From assembly GCF_035989305.1 (NCBI RefSeq), contig NZ_CP108514.1:7854501-7918500 (forward strand): a stretch of 64,000 nt of DNA, in the 5' to 3' direction. Shown here in pieces: positions 1-8,625 of this stretch. Under the pieces are notes generated by a model. It was not told where the DNA came from. It did no database searches and worked only from the letters and a program-made list of their open reading frames with translations. Every line of letters starts with the position of its first letter. Within the stretch, counting starts at the first letter, position 1. The DNA is from Streptomyces sp. NBC_01233. GTDB taxonomy: Bacteria; Actinomycetota; Actinomycetes; Streptomycetales; Streptomycetaceae. The translations under genes and the position numbers were made by a program.

Positions 1-1118
1 CGCAGCTCGGCCTTCGCCTCCGCCTCGGCCACGGCCCGGTCCTGACGGACTCGGCGGTGGAGTTCGCTCTGGTACAGCTGCAGAAGGACGTCGCAGACGC
101 GCGGAACCAGCAGCAACTCTGTCGGGCGGACCAGCGCAACGTCCTCGAGGAGCGTCGAAAGGTCGCTCTTCGCCGTGAAGTAGCCGGTGCCGCCGCAGAT
201 CAGGGTTTCCATCAGCAGCGCGCGGCCCACCGCGTGAGTCATCGGCAGATAGTTGATCCCGATGATGGGTAGGCCTCGCGCATACGGCCAGAATTCCGTC
301 CACAGTGTCCTGATCAGCTTGTGGGTGAACATGGCCCCCTTGGGGGTGCCGGTGCTGCCGGAGGTGTAGAGCAGGGTCGCCAGCCGGTCGTCGTCCGGCG
401 TGGCCTCGAAGTCGGGAGCGGGCGGCAGGAGCGATCCGCGCTCGATCACGTCGGTCAGCAAGTCGAGGACGATCGGGCTGCCCGACTCCGTCAGGCGACG
501 GCGTGCCGCCTCGAGTTTCTCCCGCTGGTCGTCGATCTCTCCGCAGTAGTCGAAGACGAGGAGCCGACGCAGCGAGGTGCTCTCCGCCGCCGCGTCGAGG
601 GCGGTGTCCAGCAGTTCGATGCTGGACGCGAGGATGCGCGGTTCGGTCTCCGCGATGATCGGTTTCAGCTGGGCGGCCGGCGCGCTGGACTGCAACGCGA
701 CAGAGATCGCTCCGGCCCGGACACAAGCCAGGTCGATCGTCGTGAAGTCGCAGCTGGTGAAGCCCAGGATGCAGACGAACTCCCCCACACGCAAAGAGTT
801 ATGGTGCCACTCGCGGGTGACCGCGCCGACTCGATCCCACAGCTCGCCGTAGCTGGTCGTCTCGAACCTCGGGAGCAGACGCAGCGAGCAGCGCCCGGTT
901 GCCGGGTCGACGACCACTTCCGTGGCGCGTTCCCCCAGCGCCGGCCTGTCCGCGTAGCCCGCCATGGCCGTGGCCAGGATCTTCGTGAACGCCATCCCGG
1001 GCTGCCGCTGTGCCACGGTGACCGGCTCGAGCGGTTCGGCATTCCGGAACTGGACGTCATCGGCGTACAGCTCTGCGACACGGCGCTCCAGCGGGCCGTC
1101 AAGGCCGTCGATCTTCAT
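1..1118 (-). CDS. Carboxylic acid reductase, N-terminal adenylation domain (runs off the left edge)
   Basis: The frame encodes about 370 residues of an adenylate-forming enzyme and is cut by the window edge. The start of the protein (RVAELYADDVQFRNAEPLEP), the LLPRFETTSYGELWDRV segment and the P-loop LLYTSGSTGTPKGAMF at about residues 247-262 match the A-domain of carboxylic acid reductases (adenylation, carrier, reductase order). Such enzymes reduce a carboxylic acid to an aldehyde using ATP and NADPH after phosphopantetheinylation. The carrier and reductase domains should lie to the left. The ATG overlaps the stop of the preceding reductase stub by four bases, so it is translationally coupled to the minus-strand operon. 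A plain fatty acyl-AMP ligase is the main alternative, but the N-terminal leader is typical of CAR proteins. Confidence 0.8.
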   Translation of the reverse strand, partial: MKIDGLDGPLERRVAELYADDVQFRNAEPLEPVTVAQRQPGMAFTKILATAMAGYADRPALGERATEVVVDPATGRCSLRLLPRFETTSYGELWDRVGAVTREWHHNSLRVGEFVCILGFTSCDFTTIDLACVRAGAISVALQSSAPAAQLKPIIAETEPRILASSIELLDTALDAAAESTSLRRLLVFDYCGEIDDQREKLEAARRRLTESGSPIVLDLLTDVIERGSLLPPAPDFEATPDDDRLATLLYTSGSTGTPKGAMFTHKLIRTLWTEFWPYARGLPIIGINYLPMTHAVGRALLMETLICGGTGYFTAKSDLSTLLEDVALVRPTELLLVPRVCDVLLQLYQSELHRRVRQDRAVAEAEAKAEL

Positions 1119-1393
1119 ATCCTGTGCTCCGGGTAGGTGATCGGCGTGGCGGAAACCTCGTCCAGCCACCACCGGACTTCTTCGGGCAGTTCCACGGACC
1201 CCGAGGCGTGGGACTCGGACAGCTTCCCGGCTGTCTGCGCGCCGGCGAGCGCGGCCACCACCCGTGGCCGGCCGCGGGTCCAGCTCAGCGCGACCACCGC
1301 CAGCTCCCGCGCAGACACGAGAACCTCGTGCACGAGGAGGTACCCAAGCCGACCCGGGACACCTCCCCCGCCGGAGTGTTTGCGCTTCTTCAC
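1115..1393 (-). pseudogene. Aldo/keto reductase, C-terminal fragment
   Basis: This 92-residue frame matches only the last quarter of an aldo/keto reductase. It has ALSWTRGRPRVVAALAGAQ, then a helix ending VRWWLDEVSATPITYPEH, which aligns to the end of the intact reductase at 13199-14173 (ALSWVRDRPLVVAPLVGAR and LDELSAPRLGYPER). The TIM-barrel front half, including the catalytic Asp, Tyr, Lys and His, is missing. It remains stitched into the operon by four-base overlaps on both sides, so the fragment may still be translated and may keep the CAR gene coupled. Confidence 0.8.
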
Positions 1394-1815
1394 CCTTCTC
1401 CGCCCTTGGCGCGCAACGCGCAGCTCAGTCGGGCGGTGCAGATACGGGCACCCCGTTCGTCGGTGATCACGATCTCGAAGGTTGACAACGTGCGACCCAG
1501 GTGTAGAGGTGTCACTACGGCGGTGACCAAACCCTCGAACACGCCGCGGTGGTGCGAGCAGGACAGCTCGAGGCCCAGGGCGACGCGGTCTTGGTCCGCC
1601 GCGTGTCTGGCTGCGGCGACCGAGCCGAGCGTCTCGGCGAGTACCGCGCTGGCGCCGCCGTGCAGCCGTCCCGACGCCTGCTGGTTGCCGACGACCGGCA
1701 TGGTTCCCACCAGGCGGTCCCGGTTCGGCTCGGTGATCCGGATGCCCATCCGGACCGCCAGCTGGTCGAGCTTCGGATGGGGCTGCGGGTCGGCCTCGTG
1801 TTGGGGTTGGTTCAT
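1390..1815 (-). CDS. Hotdog-fold thioesterase (PaaI/MenI-like)
   Basis: The product is about 141 residues, the usual size of single-domain hotdog thioesterases. The segment GRLHGGASAVLAETLGS carries the HGG motif and helix that place the catalytic acidic residue in PaaI-type acyl-CoA hydrolases. The start MNQPQ at 1815 has a good AGAAGG ribosome site nine bases upstream; a GTG at 1833 overlapping the P450 stop is the alternative. In this cluster it probably hydrolyses an aryl-CoA or cinnamoyl-CoA to the free acid, which could then feed the downstream carboxylic acid reductase. That role is inference from context. Confidence 0.8.
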   Translation of the reverse strand: MNQPQHEADPQPHPKLDQLAVRMGIRITEPNRDRLVGTMPVVGNQQASGRLHGGASAVLAETLGSVAAARHAADQDRVALGLELSCSHHRGVFEGLVTAVVTPLHLGRTLSTFEIVITDERGARICTARLSCALRAKGGEG

Positions 1816-1829
1816 GTCACCGGACCTTC

Positions 1830-3056
1830 TCACTGCAGGACGACCGGAAGCGCGTCCAGTCGGCGCATGAACTTTCCCGGCCGCCAGCGCGCCTGCTCGG
1901 GCGGATCGATCAGCCGCGTGCCGGGGAACCGCTGGAAAAGCGTCCGCAACGCCGTTGCTGCTTCGATCTTGCCGAGTTCGGAACCCAGGCAGCGGTGGAC
2001 ACCGTGTCCGAAGCCCAGGTGTCCGGTCGTGTTTCGTTCGATGTCGAAGACGTCCGGCTCGCCGAACCGCGCCGGGTCGCGGTTGGCCGCGGCCAGGGAG
2101 ATGAGCAGCAGTTCGCCAGCCGGAATCGTCACGCCGTCGAGCTCCACCGCGGCCGTGGTGTAGCGCGGTGGGACGAACCGGAACGGCGACTCGTACCGCA
2201 CGATTTCGTCAACGCAGTCGGTGAAGAGCTCGGGATCGGTAAGCACCTTCGCCAGCTCGCCGGGATTCGTCAGCAGGGCGAACGCGCCATTTCCAATCGC
2301 GCTGGACGGTTCCATCCCGCCGACCATCAGCAGGATGTAGGTCGAGATCAGCTCGTCCTCGGTCATCTTCGCGTCTTCGTGAAGATGCAGCAGCCGGGTA
2401 CTCAGGTCGTCACCCGGCCGTTCGCGCTTGGCCGTCGCGAGGTTCGTAGCGAAGACGTGTAATTCCCCAACCGCCTTCTCGATCTCGCTGATGATCGGCG
2501 AAGTGATCATCTCGCTTTCGCTTGCGGCCAGCATGTTCTGCTCGTTGGGCGGGATACCGAGCAGCTCGCAGATGATCGTGCCCGCGATGGGACGGGCGAA
2601 CGCCGCGGCGAGGTCGACCGGCTCACCGACCGGCAGTGTGTCCGCGAGCTCATTGGCCAGTCTCTCGACCCTGGGCTGCAGCTGGGCCAGTCTGACCGGG
2701 GTGAACACGTTGCCGACCAGGCTGCGCAGCCTGTGATGGTTCTCACCGTCGCGGTCGAAGAAGCTGCGGCGGGACCCATGCGGGAGATGCGCTCTCGGTA
2801 CTTGGCGGACGATGCAGTGCGAGTTGATCGCGTGCCGGTTCTCGACGAGGTCCCGCAGGACCGTGGGATCGGCCAGGACCTTGCGGACGTCGTGGTACCG
2901 AGTGATTGCCCACATCCGGTACCCGTTGTTCTCGATCGCGAACGCCGGCGTGGCCTCCCGTATCTCGGCCAGCATGCCGTACGGGTCGGCCATCAGGTCC
3001 GTCATCCTGATGCGGCCCAGGATCTCGGGGACTCCGTCCTGCTGCTTAGGTTCCAT
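1830..3056 (-). CDS. Cytochrome P450 (class I, CYP105-like size)
   Basis: This is a complete 408-residue soluble bacterial P450. The heme-binding loop LGFGHGVHRCLGSE places the ligand at Cys356. The ExxR motif is EIVR at 284-287. The I-helix reads MVGGMEPSSAIG, so the usual acid-alcohol pair (E/D then T) is E-P-S: the conserved Thr is a Pro. P450s lacking this Thr are often phenol-coupling or otherwise atypical oxidases. It needs a separate ferredoxin and reductase, which are not in the window. It follows the second P450 by 32 bases on the same strand. Its substrate is unknown; a phenylpropanoid intermediate is inferred from context. Confidence 0.93.
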   Translation of the reverse strand: MEPKQQDGVPEILGRIRMTDLMADPYGMLAEIREATPAFAIENNGYRMWAITRYHDVRKVLADPTVLRDLVENRHAINSHCIVRQVPRAHLPHGSRRSFFDRDGENHHRLRSLVGNVFTPVRLAQLQPRVERLANELADTLPVGEPVDLAAAFARPIAGTIICELLGIPPNEQNMLAASESEMITSPIISEIEKAVGELHVFATNLATAKRERPGDDLSTRLLHLHEDAKMTEDELISTYILLMVGGMEPSSAIGNGAFALLTNPGELAKVLTDPELFTDCVDEIVRYESPFRFVPPRYTTAAVELDGVTIPAGELLLISLAAANRDPARFGEPDVFDIERNTTGHLGFGHGVHRCLGSELGKIEAATALRTLFQRFPGTRLIDPPEQARWRPGKFMRRLDALPVVLQ

Positions 3057-3088
3057 CTCTACCTCTCATGTGTTCAAGGACTGGCGGG

Positions 3089-4270
3089 TCACCAGCGGAC
3101 CGGCATCGTGCAGGGTCCACGCATCACCTGGTTCTTCCAGGTGATCTCCCCGGCCAGCCGGAGGCCGGGAAGCAAGCGCAGGACGGCGGCGAGGGATTCC
3201 TGCAGTTCGACGCGAGCGAGCGACATCCCCACGCAGTGGTGCGGGCCGTGTCCGAAGGCCAGATGGCGGTTGCGTCCCCGGTCGAGGGAGAACTCGCCCG
3301 GGGCTTCGAACAACGTGCTGTCCCTGTTGCTCGCGCCCAACGACACGATCACGGGCTCGCCCTCGGCGACGACGGTCTCGCCGACCACTGTGTCCGCCAG
3401 CGCGTACCGCGGCATCGTTCCGGCACCGGCCATCAGCGGTACGAACCTGAGCAGTTCCTCCACCGCAGCCGGAATCCTCTCCGGCCGGGTGGCCAGCTCA
3501 TCCCACAGGTTCGGTCGTCCCAGGAGGAAGTGAACGAAGTTGGGGATCTGGGTGGAGGTGGCTTCGTAGCCGGCGAACAGGAGCGTGATCGCCACCTGCA
3601 CCAGTTCATCTTCGGACAGCCGTTCGTCCCGGTCCCGCGCCGTGAGGAGGTCGGTCAGGAGGTCGTCGGCCGGATCGGCACGCCGGGCGGCCGTCAGGCC
3701 CGCAACGTAGGCATGCAGCTCCCGGGAGCGCGCGGCCATCTCCGGTGCGGGCAGCACGCTGGTCGACAAGTGCGCGTCACTCCAGGCACGGAACCGCCCG
3801 CGATCCTCCTCCGGAATTCCGAGCAGGTCGGAGATGACGCCCAGGGTGAGCGGCAGAGCGAACTGCTCGACCAAGTCCGCTGGCCCGCCGTCGGCCTTCA
3901 TGTCGTCGATGAGCTTCTCGGCGAGTGCGCGAACCCGCGGCCGCAGCCCCTCGATTCGGCGCATGCTGAACGCCTTGGAGATCAAGGAGCGTAGCCGGGT
4001 GTGGTCCGGCGGATCGATCGCGAGCAGACCCGCGTCGTTGGGCGAGTCCGACTGGCGTGGGATGTCCCGCCCGTTCGCGGCGGCCCGGCTGAAGCGTGGA
4101 TCGCCAAGGACGAACCGCGCCTGCTCGTAGTCAATGACCAGCCAGGCGGGCTTGCCGAACGGAAGCCGCACCCTGGGCAGCATCCGCGAGCCGCGCAGCT
4201 GGTCGTACTTCTCCGACACGGCAAGGGATCGGCAGTCGTTGAAAGGGTAGTTCAGCGGGGAGTCGGCCAT
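3089..4270 (-). CDS. Cytochrome P450
   Basis: A complete bacterial P450 of about 393 residues. The heme loop is FGHGPHHCVGMS, the I-helix LLFAGYEATSTQ keeps a Thr one place later than usual, and the K-helix reads EELLR. The ATG at 4270 has GGAG five bases upstream; a GTG six bases earlier is possible. It heads the lower part of the minus-strand operon after the decayed CoA ligase. It is distinct in sequence from the neighbouring P450, so this is a pair with two functions rather than a recent duplication. Confidence 0.92.
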   Translation of the reverse strand: MADSPLNYPFNDCRSLAVSEKYDQLRGSRMLPRVRLPFGKPAWLVIDYEQARFVLGDPRFSRAAANGRDIPRQSDSPNDAGLLAIDPPDHTRLRSLISKAFSMRRIEGLRPRVRALAEKLIDDMKADGGPADLVEQFALPLTLGVISDLLGIPEEDRGRFRAWSDAHLSTSVLPAPEMAARSRELHAYVAGLTAARRADPADDLLTDLLTARDRDERLSEDELVQVAITLLFAGYEATSTQIPNFVHFLLGRPNLWDELATRPERIPAAVEELLRFVPLMAGAGTMPRYALADTVVGETVVAEGEPVIVSLGASNRDSTLFEAPGEFSLDRGRNRHLAFGHGPHHCVGMSLARVELQESLAAVLRLLPGLRLAGEITWKNQVMRGPCTMPVRW

Positions 4271-4430
4271 GAGCACTCCGTAAGTTGTTAGGTGGCCCGA
4301 GAGGGTCGGATTTGTCTATATGGGTCCTTGGCCTTCAGTGGCTTCCTGGAGTGGTCGTCCGGCTCTTCGGGGCACCCTTGCTGCTGATTGAGATGTGCGC
4401 TCGGCCGCTGACTACGGAGATGACAGCGGG

Positions 4431-4560
4431 GTCGCGTGTCCTGCACCCCGGACTACCGACCGGGGTCCGTGGGCTCCATCGGGGTGATCCTGCCAGGCAC
4501 CGAAGTCCCGTTCGCCGATCCGGAGAGCGGCGACGAGCTGTCACCCGGCCAGGGTTCGGC
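4431..4560 (+). pseudogene. Inverted CoA-ligase segment
   Basis: On the plus strand the bases encode VSCTPDYRPGSVGSIGVILP followed by a stretch ending DPESGDELSPGQG. This matches the segment after the GYGMTE motif of the intact ligase at 11616 (CITPDGNPGPSGSVGVPLPG). The rest of this ligase copy lies on the minus strand just to the right, so a piece of the gene has been flipped. Confidence 0.7.
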
Positions 4561-4599
4561 AGCCGGTCAACAGCACCTGCGCGCCCTCGTGGGCGGATT

Positions 4600-5583
4600 G
4601 CTCGAAGGCCTTCTCCAGGGTGGGGAGTTCCGCGCACAGCCTGCCATTCGGCCCGAGGAACACCCGCCTCGGTCATGTCGAAGTCCTGCACGACGGGAAC
4701 CCGTTCGCCGGGCACAGCTGGTCGTGGCCGCCCCGACCAGCGGGCCGCCGCCGCCCGACACGATCAGGCGCAGACAGAGGAGTTCCGGAAGAGACGGCCG
4801 GCCGACGGGTTCGGCAAGCCGGAAGCAGGCTGCGGTGATGACGGGGGTGCCGCCGACCCGCAGCAGCGGGTCATGGCCATCTACATGCCCCAGATGTGCC
4901 GCAGCGGGCCGACCCGCGCTCCCGCTTCCCCGCCGCCGATGCGGTGGACAGTCGCGATCTGGGCCAGTACAGCCGTTGGGTTGTGATGAGCCACGACGAC
5001 CTTCTTCGGCAGTGCCTGAGTGCCGCTGGAAGGACATCAACACCGTGCGACGGTCGCCACCCGGAGCGAACCCGGTCGCTTCCCGCGACGCGATCGCCTG
5101 GGACCACGGCACTGAATCCTCCCAATGCGGTCCTATGCGGACCATGCCTTTGGCCATCCGGAGTGGGGCGGGCCCAAGCGCGCCTTCGGCGACGAGGGCC
5201 GCCGAGTGGAACCCGGTCAGCTCCGCCTCCCAACCCGCTTCGTTATCAAAGGGGTCGAGGTACAGCACGCCCCCTCCCGCCGCGAGCAGGCCGTGATGGG
5301 CGATGACGAAATCGACGCTGGTTTCGGTCATGCCAGCGGCCTCCTGACCCAAGCCGCTGCCACGTAAATGCGCGGCCAGCCGCTGCACCGCCGAAGTCAG
5401 TGCCTGGTGGATCCACTCGCGTGGCCAGCTGCCGCGGGACCGGTCTCCGACAGGGAGCCGGTCCACCATCGATGCCGCTCCGCCACGTACGTACTCGGCC
5501 AATCCCACGTCGCCGGGATCGTCGAGGGAAGGCTCGGAACCTCTATCCGGTTCGGCTCGTACGCAGCTCAGCTGGGAAGTCAT
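4600..5583 (-). pseudogene. Decayed 4-coumarate:CoA-ligase-like gene
   Basis: The frame begins with an ATG six bases after the methyltransferase stop and encodes an adenylate-forming N-terminus with AHHGLLAAGGGVLYLDPF, parallel to AYHGILAAGGLVLSLDPL in the intact ligase at 11616. After about 190 residues the frame breaks: the expected PKKVVVAHHNPTAVLAQ is found in another frame near 5000, and QDFDMTEAGV (for QGYGMTELGC) in a third near 4680. The remaining C-terminus is absent or inverted (4431-4560). It is a dead paralogue of the intact ligase. Confidence 0.82.
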
Positions 5584-5589
5584 GCCAGG

Positions 5590-6279
5590 TCAGGACTTCT
5601 TGCGGGCAATGGTGAGTCCGTCGGCGATGGTCAGCAGCACCGACTCGACCCGGTCGTCAGCCAAGACGTGCGCGTTGAACTCTCGGATGGCCTTGGCGTT
5701 GCCCACGGCACCTGGGGAGACGGCCTCGCCGGAGTAGAGAACGTTGTCGGCCAGCAGCAGGCCGCCCGGCCGGATCCGTGGCACCAGCAGCTCCCAGTAG
5801 TCGACATAGCTGACCTTGTCCGCGTCGATGAAGACCAAGTCGATGATCGGCTCGGCGGACAGTGCGCGCAGGGTGTCAGCGGCCGGCCCCAGCTCCAGGG
5901 TGATCCTGTCGGCCACCCCCGCCTCCGCCCACGCCTCCCGCGCGATCGCCGTCCACTCGTCGGACAGGTCGCAGGTCACCACCTGTCCTCCGGGTTCGAG
6001 TCCGGCCGCCAGCGCGAGCGTCGAATAGCCGGTGAAGGTGCCGACTTCGACGATCGTCCGGGCCCCGATCGACCGGGCCAGCAGGGTGAGGAACTTGCCC
6101 TGTTCCGGAGGAATCTGCATCTCGAACGACTGGCCCAGCGCACGCGTCTGCTCGATCAGCCGGCGCTGGACCGCCGACAACGGCTCGACCTGCTGCTGGA
6201 CGTAGTCGATGAGTTCGGGGGTGACCGGCACGGCTTTCATCGTGTCCGCCGGGAGTACTGCCTGCTCTGACTCGGTCAT
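5590..6279 (-). CDS. Class I SAM-dependent O-methyltransferase (caffeoyl-CoA OMT family)
   Basis: The 229-residue protein is a complete small catechol-type O-methyltransferase. Motif I is TIVEVGTFTGYSTLALA, the acidic loop is VVTCDLS, and the metal-binding region is LVFIDADKVSYVDYW followed by LLLADNVLYSG, giving the Asp and Asp-Asn metal ligands of cation-dependent caffeoyl-CoA and catechol OMTs. It would methylate a vicinal diol, such as a caffeoyl or DOPA-derived ring. Its ATG overlaps the stop of the preceding hydroxylase-like gene (ATGA), so the two are coupled. Confidence 0.9.
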   Translation of the reverse strand: MTESEQAVLPADTMKAVPVTPELIDYVQQQVEPLSAVQRRLIEQTRALGQSFEMQIPPEQGKFLTLLARSIGARTIVEVGTFTGYSTLALAAGLEPGGQVVTCDLSDEWTAIAREAWAEAGVADRITLELGPAADTLRALSAEPIIDLVFIDADKVSYVDYWELLVPRIRPGGLLLADNVLYSGEAVSPGAVGNAKAIREFNAHVLADDRVESVLLTIADGLTIARKKS

Positions 6280-7115
6280 ACCGCACAGCCCTTCGTGATG
6301 AGTTCACTGGTGGTGCTGGAGAGGCGCTCGAACCGACCGCGCAGTTCGAGCTGGAAGCGGTCGAGGTCGTCCCGCCCGTACCGGGTGGTGACCGGGTGCG
6401 CGGTCAGATCGGCGAGGATCAGGTCGATACGATCGAGTAGCTGGTCGACGAACTCGCACGCACAGGTGGTGACCCGCCGCGTGCTGAAGAACGCGTCGAA
6501 GAGGTCGCGCTCGGCGTCGGTGGTGAGACCGCTGCCCCGGCCGGAGTCGCGCAGCAGCGAGCTTCCGCCGGGCACCAGGCGTTTGGCGACCAACACGTGA
6601 ACCAGTCTGTTGAACTTGACGGCCCCATTGAGTCGCGAGCGGGGTTCGCCTTGCAGGGGATGACCGAGCAGTAACCGCACCAGCTCGTAGTCCCGGGACC
6701 AGGTTCCGCTGAACGCCGGGTGGCACGACATCATGCGTGGCCGGATGGCGTCGGCGTACACCTGTGGTGTGCAGGACCCCGAGTAGAGCAATAGCGCGGA
6801 GTACGCATCGAACAGTTCGGCGGTGAGGTCGGCGTCCCCGGCCGCCTCGGACAGAGACCGGCAGATCAACCGCCACACCCCGAAGGACACATGGTGGCCG
6901 AGCAGCCAGCGGTACCATGCGTGCGCTTCGTCGTCCGTCTTCGTGCCCAGCTCGAACCGGGGAGCGGGAATTCCCGCGCGGCCTTCCTGGCCTCGGCACG
7001 AGAAGCCGTCGCAGGGGGCTAACGGCGTCTCGGCCATGGGCAGTCGCAAGACTGCCAGATCTCTCACCCGGCCGCCATCAGACGGCGCCGGACTCTGCAC
7101 GATCGCGTCGGTCAT
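6276..7115 (-). CDS. Putative heme-dependent L-tyrosine 3-hydroxylase-like protein
   Basis: The protein is about 279 residues from the ATG at 7115, which sits one base after the ammonia-lyase stop and has GGGGAG upstream. It has an early cysteine pair (CDGFSCRGQEG), a WYRWLLGHHVSFGVWRL segment with a candidate heme-ligand His, and a C-terminal CACEFVDQLLDRIDLIL helix. Size and pattern resemble the LmbB2/Orf13 tyrosine hydroxylases of the heme-dependent aromatic oxygenase superfamily, recalled from memory rather than compared. Its position between a tyrosine ammonia-lyase and a catechol-type methyltransferase fits formation of a 3-hydroxylated ring. It has no transmembrane or flavin-binding features. 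Confidence 0.55.
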   Translation of the reverse strand: MTDAIVQSPAPSDGGRVRDLAVLRLPMAETPLAPCDGFSCRGQEGRAGIPAPRFELGTKTDDEAHAWYRWLLGHHVSFGVWRLICRSLSEAAGDADLTAELFDAYSALLLYSGSCTPQVYADAIRPRMMSCHPAFSGTWSRDYELVRLLLGHPLQGEPRSRLNGAVKFNRLVHVLVAKRLVPGGSSLLRDSGRGSGLTTDAERDLFDAFFSTRRVTTCACEFVDQLLDRIDLILADLTAHPVTTRYGRDDLDRFQLELRGRFERLSSTTSELITKGCAV

Positions 7116-7116
7116 G

Positions 7117-8613
7117 TCAGCGCTCCCCGACGGCCCGGTCCAGCACGTCTGCGGCGGCGCGGACGTCGGCATCCAACGGGCGGTCGTGCAAAATCGGCTC
7201 GACCACGTCTGCCAGGGCCGCGACCAGTTCAGCGCACCGCGGGGCCGACGCCCCCCCAGGCTTGAGGTGTGCCGCCTGCCGAAGCCCGACAGCCAGGCTG
7301 CCGTGCAGCAACCGTAGCGACTTCGCCTGGTCCAGCGCGGTCAGGGCAGCCTGCGTGCCGAACGGCACGATGTCCTGATTGTGCAGGTTCGTCGGGATGC
7401 TCTGCATGCTCGCCGGAACGCACAGGCGGCGCATGGCGACGACTGTCGCGGTCGCGGCGAGCTGGACGCCTTGGACCGCGTGATGTTCACCGGCCAGCGG
7501 GGAGAGCATGGGTGGCAGGCCGGCGTTGCGGTTCGGATCCACCAGCAGGTCCAACTGGCGTTCGGCGAGGTTGCCGAGCTGCGTGGCGACGATCGAGAGC
7601 AGGTCTGCGGCAAACGCGGTGGGCTGGCCGAAAAAGTTGCCACCGTGGGCGACCAGATCCTCGTCGGCGAAGAACAACGGGTTGTCGCTGACGCCTTCGA
7701 TCTCGCGCCGCACGACCTGGTCGGCCCAGTCCATCGCCGAACGAGCCGCCCCTAGCAACTGCGGTGTGCACCGCACACTGTACGGCTCCTGGAGCGAGCG
7801 GGTATCCGACGGCACACTGCCCTCGAGCCAGCCCGACAACTGCTGCCCGACCTGCGTGGTTTCCGGATGCCCGAAGGCCGACAGAAGCCGCGGGGACAGG
7901 AATGCCGGCGCCGCGCCGAGCAGGTCGGTGAGCAGCGCGCTCAGGGCGATGGCGACCTCATGCGAACGCCTCAGCGACGCCATGGCCAGCCCGCCAGCCG
8001 CGCTGGTAACCGAGGTCCCGTTGACCAGCGACAGTGCGTCCCGGCCGGTGAAGGTGAGAGACGTCAGGCCGACTTCAGCCAGCGCCCGCGCCGCAGGCAT
8101 CCGCACGCCGTTGGCATAGGCATGACCGACTCCGCGCAAGCTCTGCGCGACGTAGGCCAGCGGCACCAAGTCACCGCTGGCACCAACCGACCCCACCATC
8201 GGAACCGCCGGGGTGAAGGTGGTTCCTAGAGCCGCGCACAACGCTTCGATGGCTGCGGGCGAGATGCCGGAGAGGCCGCGCGAGAGCGACCGGACGCGGA
8301 CCAGCATGGCTGCCCGCACGACCGGCAGGGGCATGTCAGGGCCCTGACCTGCGGTGAGGTGCTGCAAGGCGTTGTCACACTGGTCTTCCTGCGCCGTCCG
8401 GCCGTGGAAGTCCACCAGCGGACCGAACCCGGTCGTCGCCCCATACACCGGCCGCCCGCCTTCGGCCAGAATCTTCTGGACGAAGGCGTGACCACGCTCC
8501 ACCTGCGCAGTCGTTTTGTCGGCGGCCCGCACCTCGATGGGGCGCGCAGCGCGCTCGAGCATCCCCAGGGTGAGCATTGCGTCAGGATTTTGAACATTGA
8601 GCACAATAGGCAT
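7117..8613 (-). CDS. Tyrosine ammonia-lyase (MIO enzyme)
   Basis: A complete aromatic amino acid lyase of about 498 residues. The self-forming MIO cofactor triad Ala-Ser-Gly is in MVGSVGASGDLVPLA. The catalytic-loop Tyr is in VYGATTGFGPL, and LVNGTSVTSAAGG, QEPYSVRCTPQ and VSDNPLFF are all present. The selectivity position reads QHLTAG, a His-Leu pair as in tyrosine-selective lyases, and NQDIVPFG has Gln where histidine lyases have Glu. It should convert L-tyrosine, or DOPA, to p-coumarate or caffeate plus ammonia; an aminomutase is a less likely alternative. The start at 8613 is preferred because GAGGG lies eight bases upstream; the ATG at 8625 is poorly spaced. Confidence 0.88.
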   Translation of the reverse strand: MPIVLNVQNPDAMLTLGMLERAARPIEVRAADKTTAQVERGHAFVQKILAEGGRPVYGATTGFGPLVDFHGRTAQEDQCDNALQHLTAGQGPDMPLPVVRAAMLVRVRSLSRGLSGISPAAIEALCAALGTTFTPAVPMVGSVGASGDLVPLAYVAQSLRGVGHAYANGVRMPAARALAEVGLTSLTFTGRDALSLVNGTSVTSAAGGLAMASLRRSHEVAIALSALLTDLLGAAPAFLSPRLLSAFGHPETTQVGQQLSGWLEGSVPSDTRSLQEPYSVRCTPQLLGAARSAMDWADQVVRREIEGVSDNPLFFADEDLVAHGGNFFGQPTAFAADLLSIVATQLGNLAERQLDLLVDPNRNAGLPPMLSPLAGEHHAVQGVQLAATATVVAMRRLCVPASMQSIPTNLHNQDIVPFGTQAALTALDQAKSLRLLHGSLAVGLRQAAHLKPGGASAPRCAELVAALADVVEPILHDRPLDADVRAAADVLDRAVGER

Positions 8614-8625
8614 ATTCGCCCTCAT

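Noticed and set aside
4567..5583. A novel 338-residue protein after the methyltransferase
   Set aside because: Only the first half matches an adenylating enzyme; the rest is the same gene read out of frame, so it is a pseudogene.
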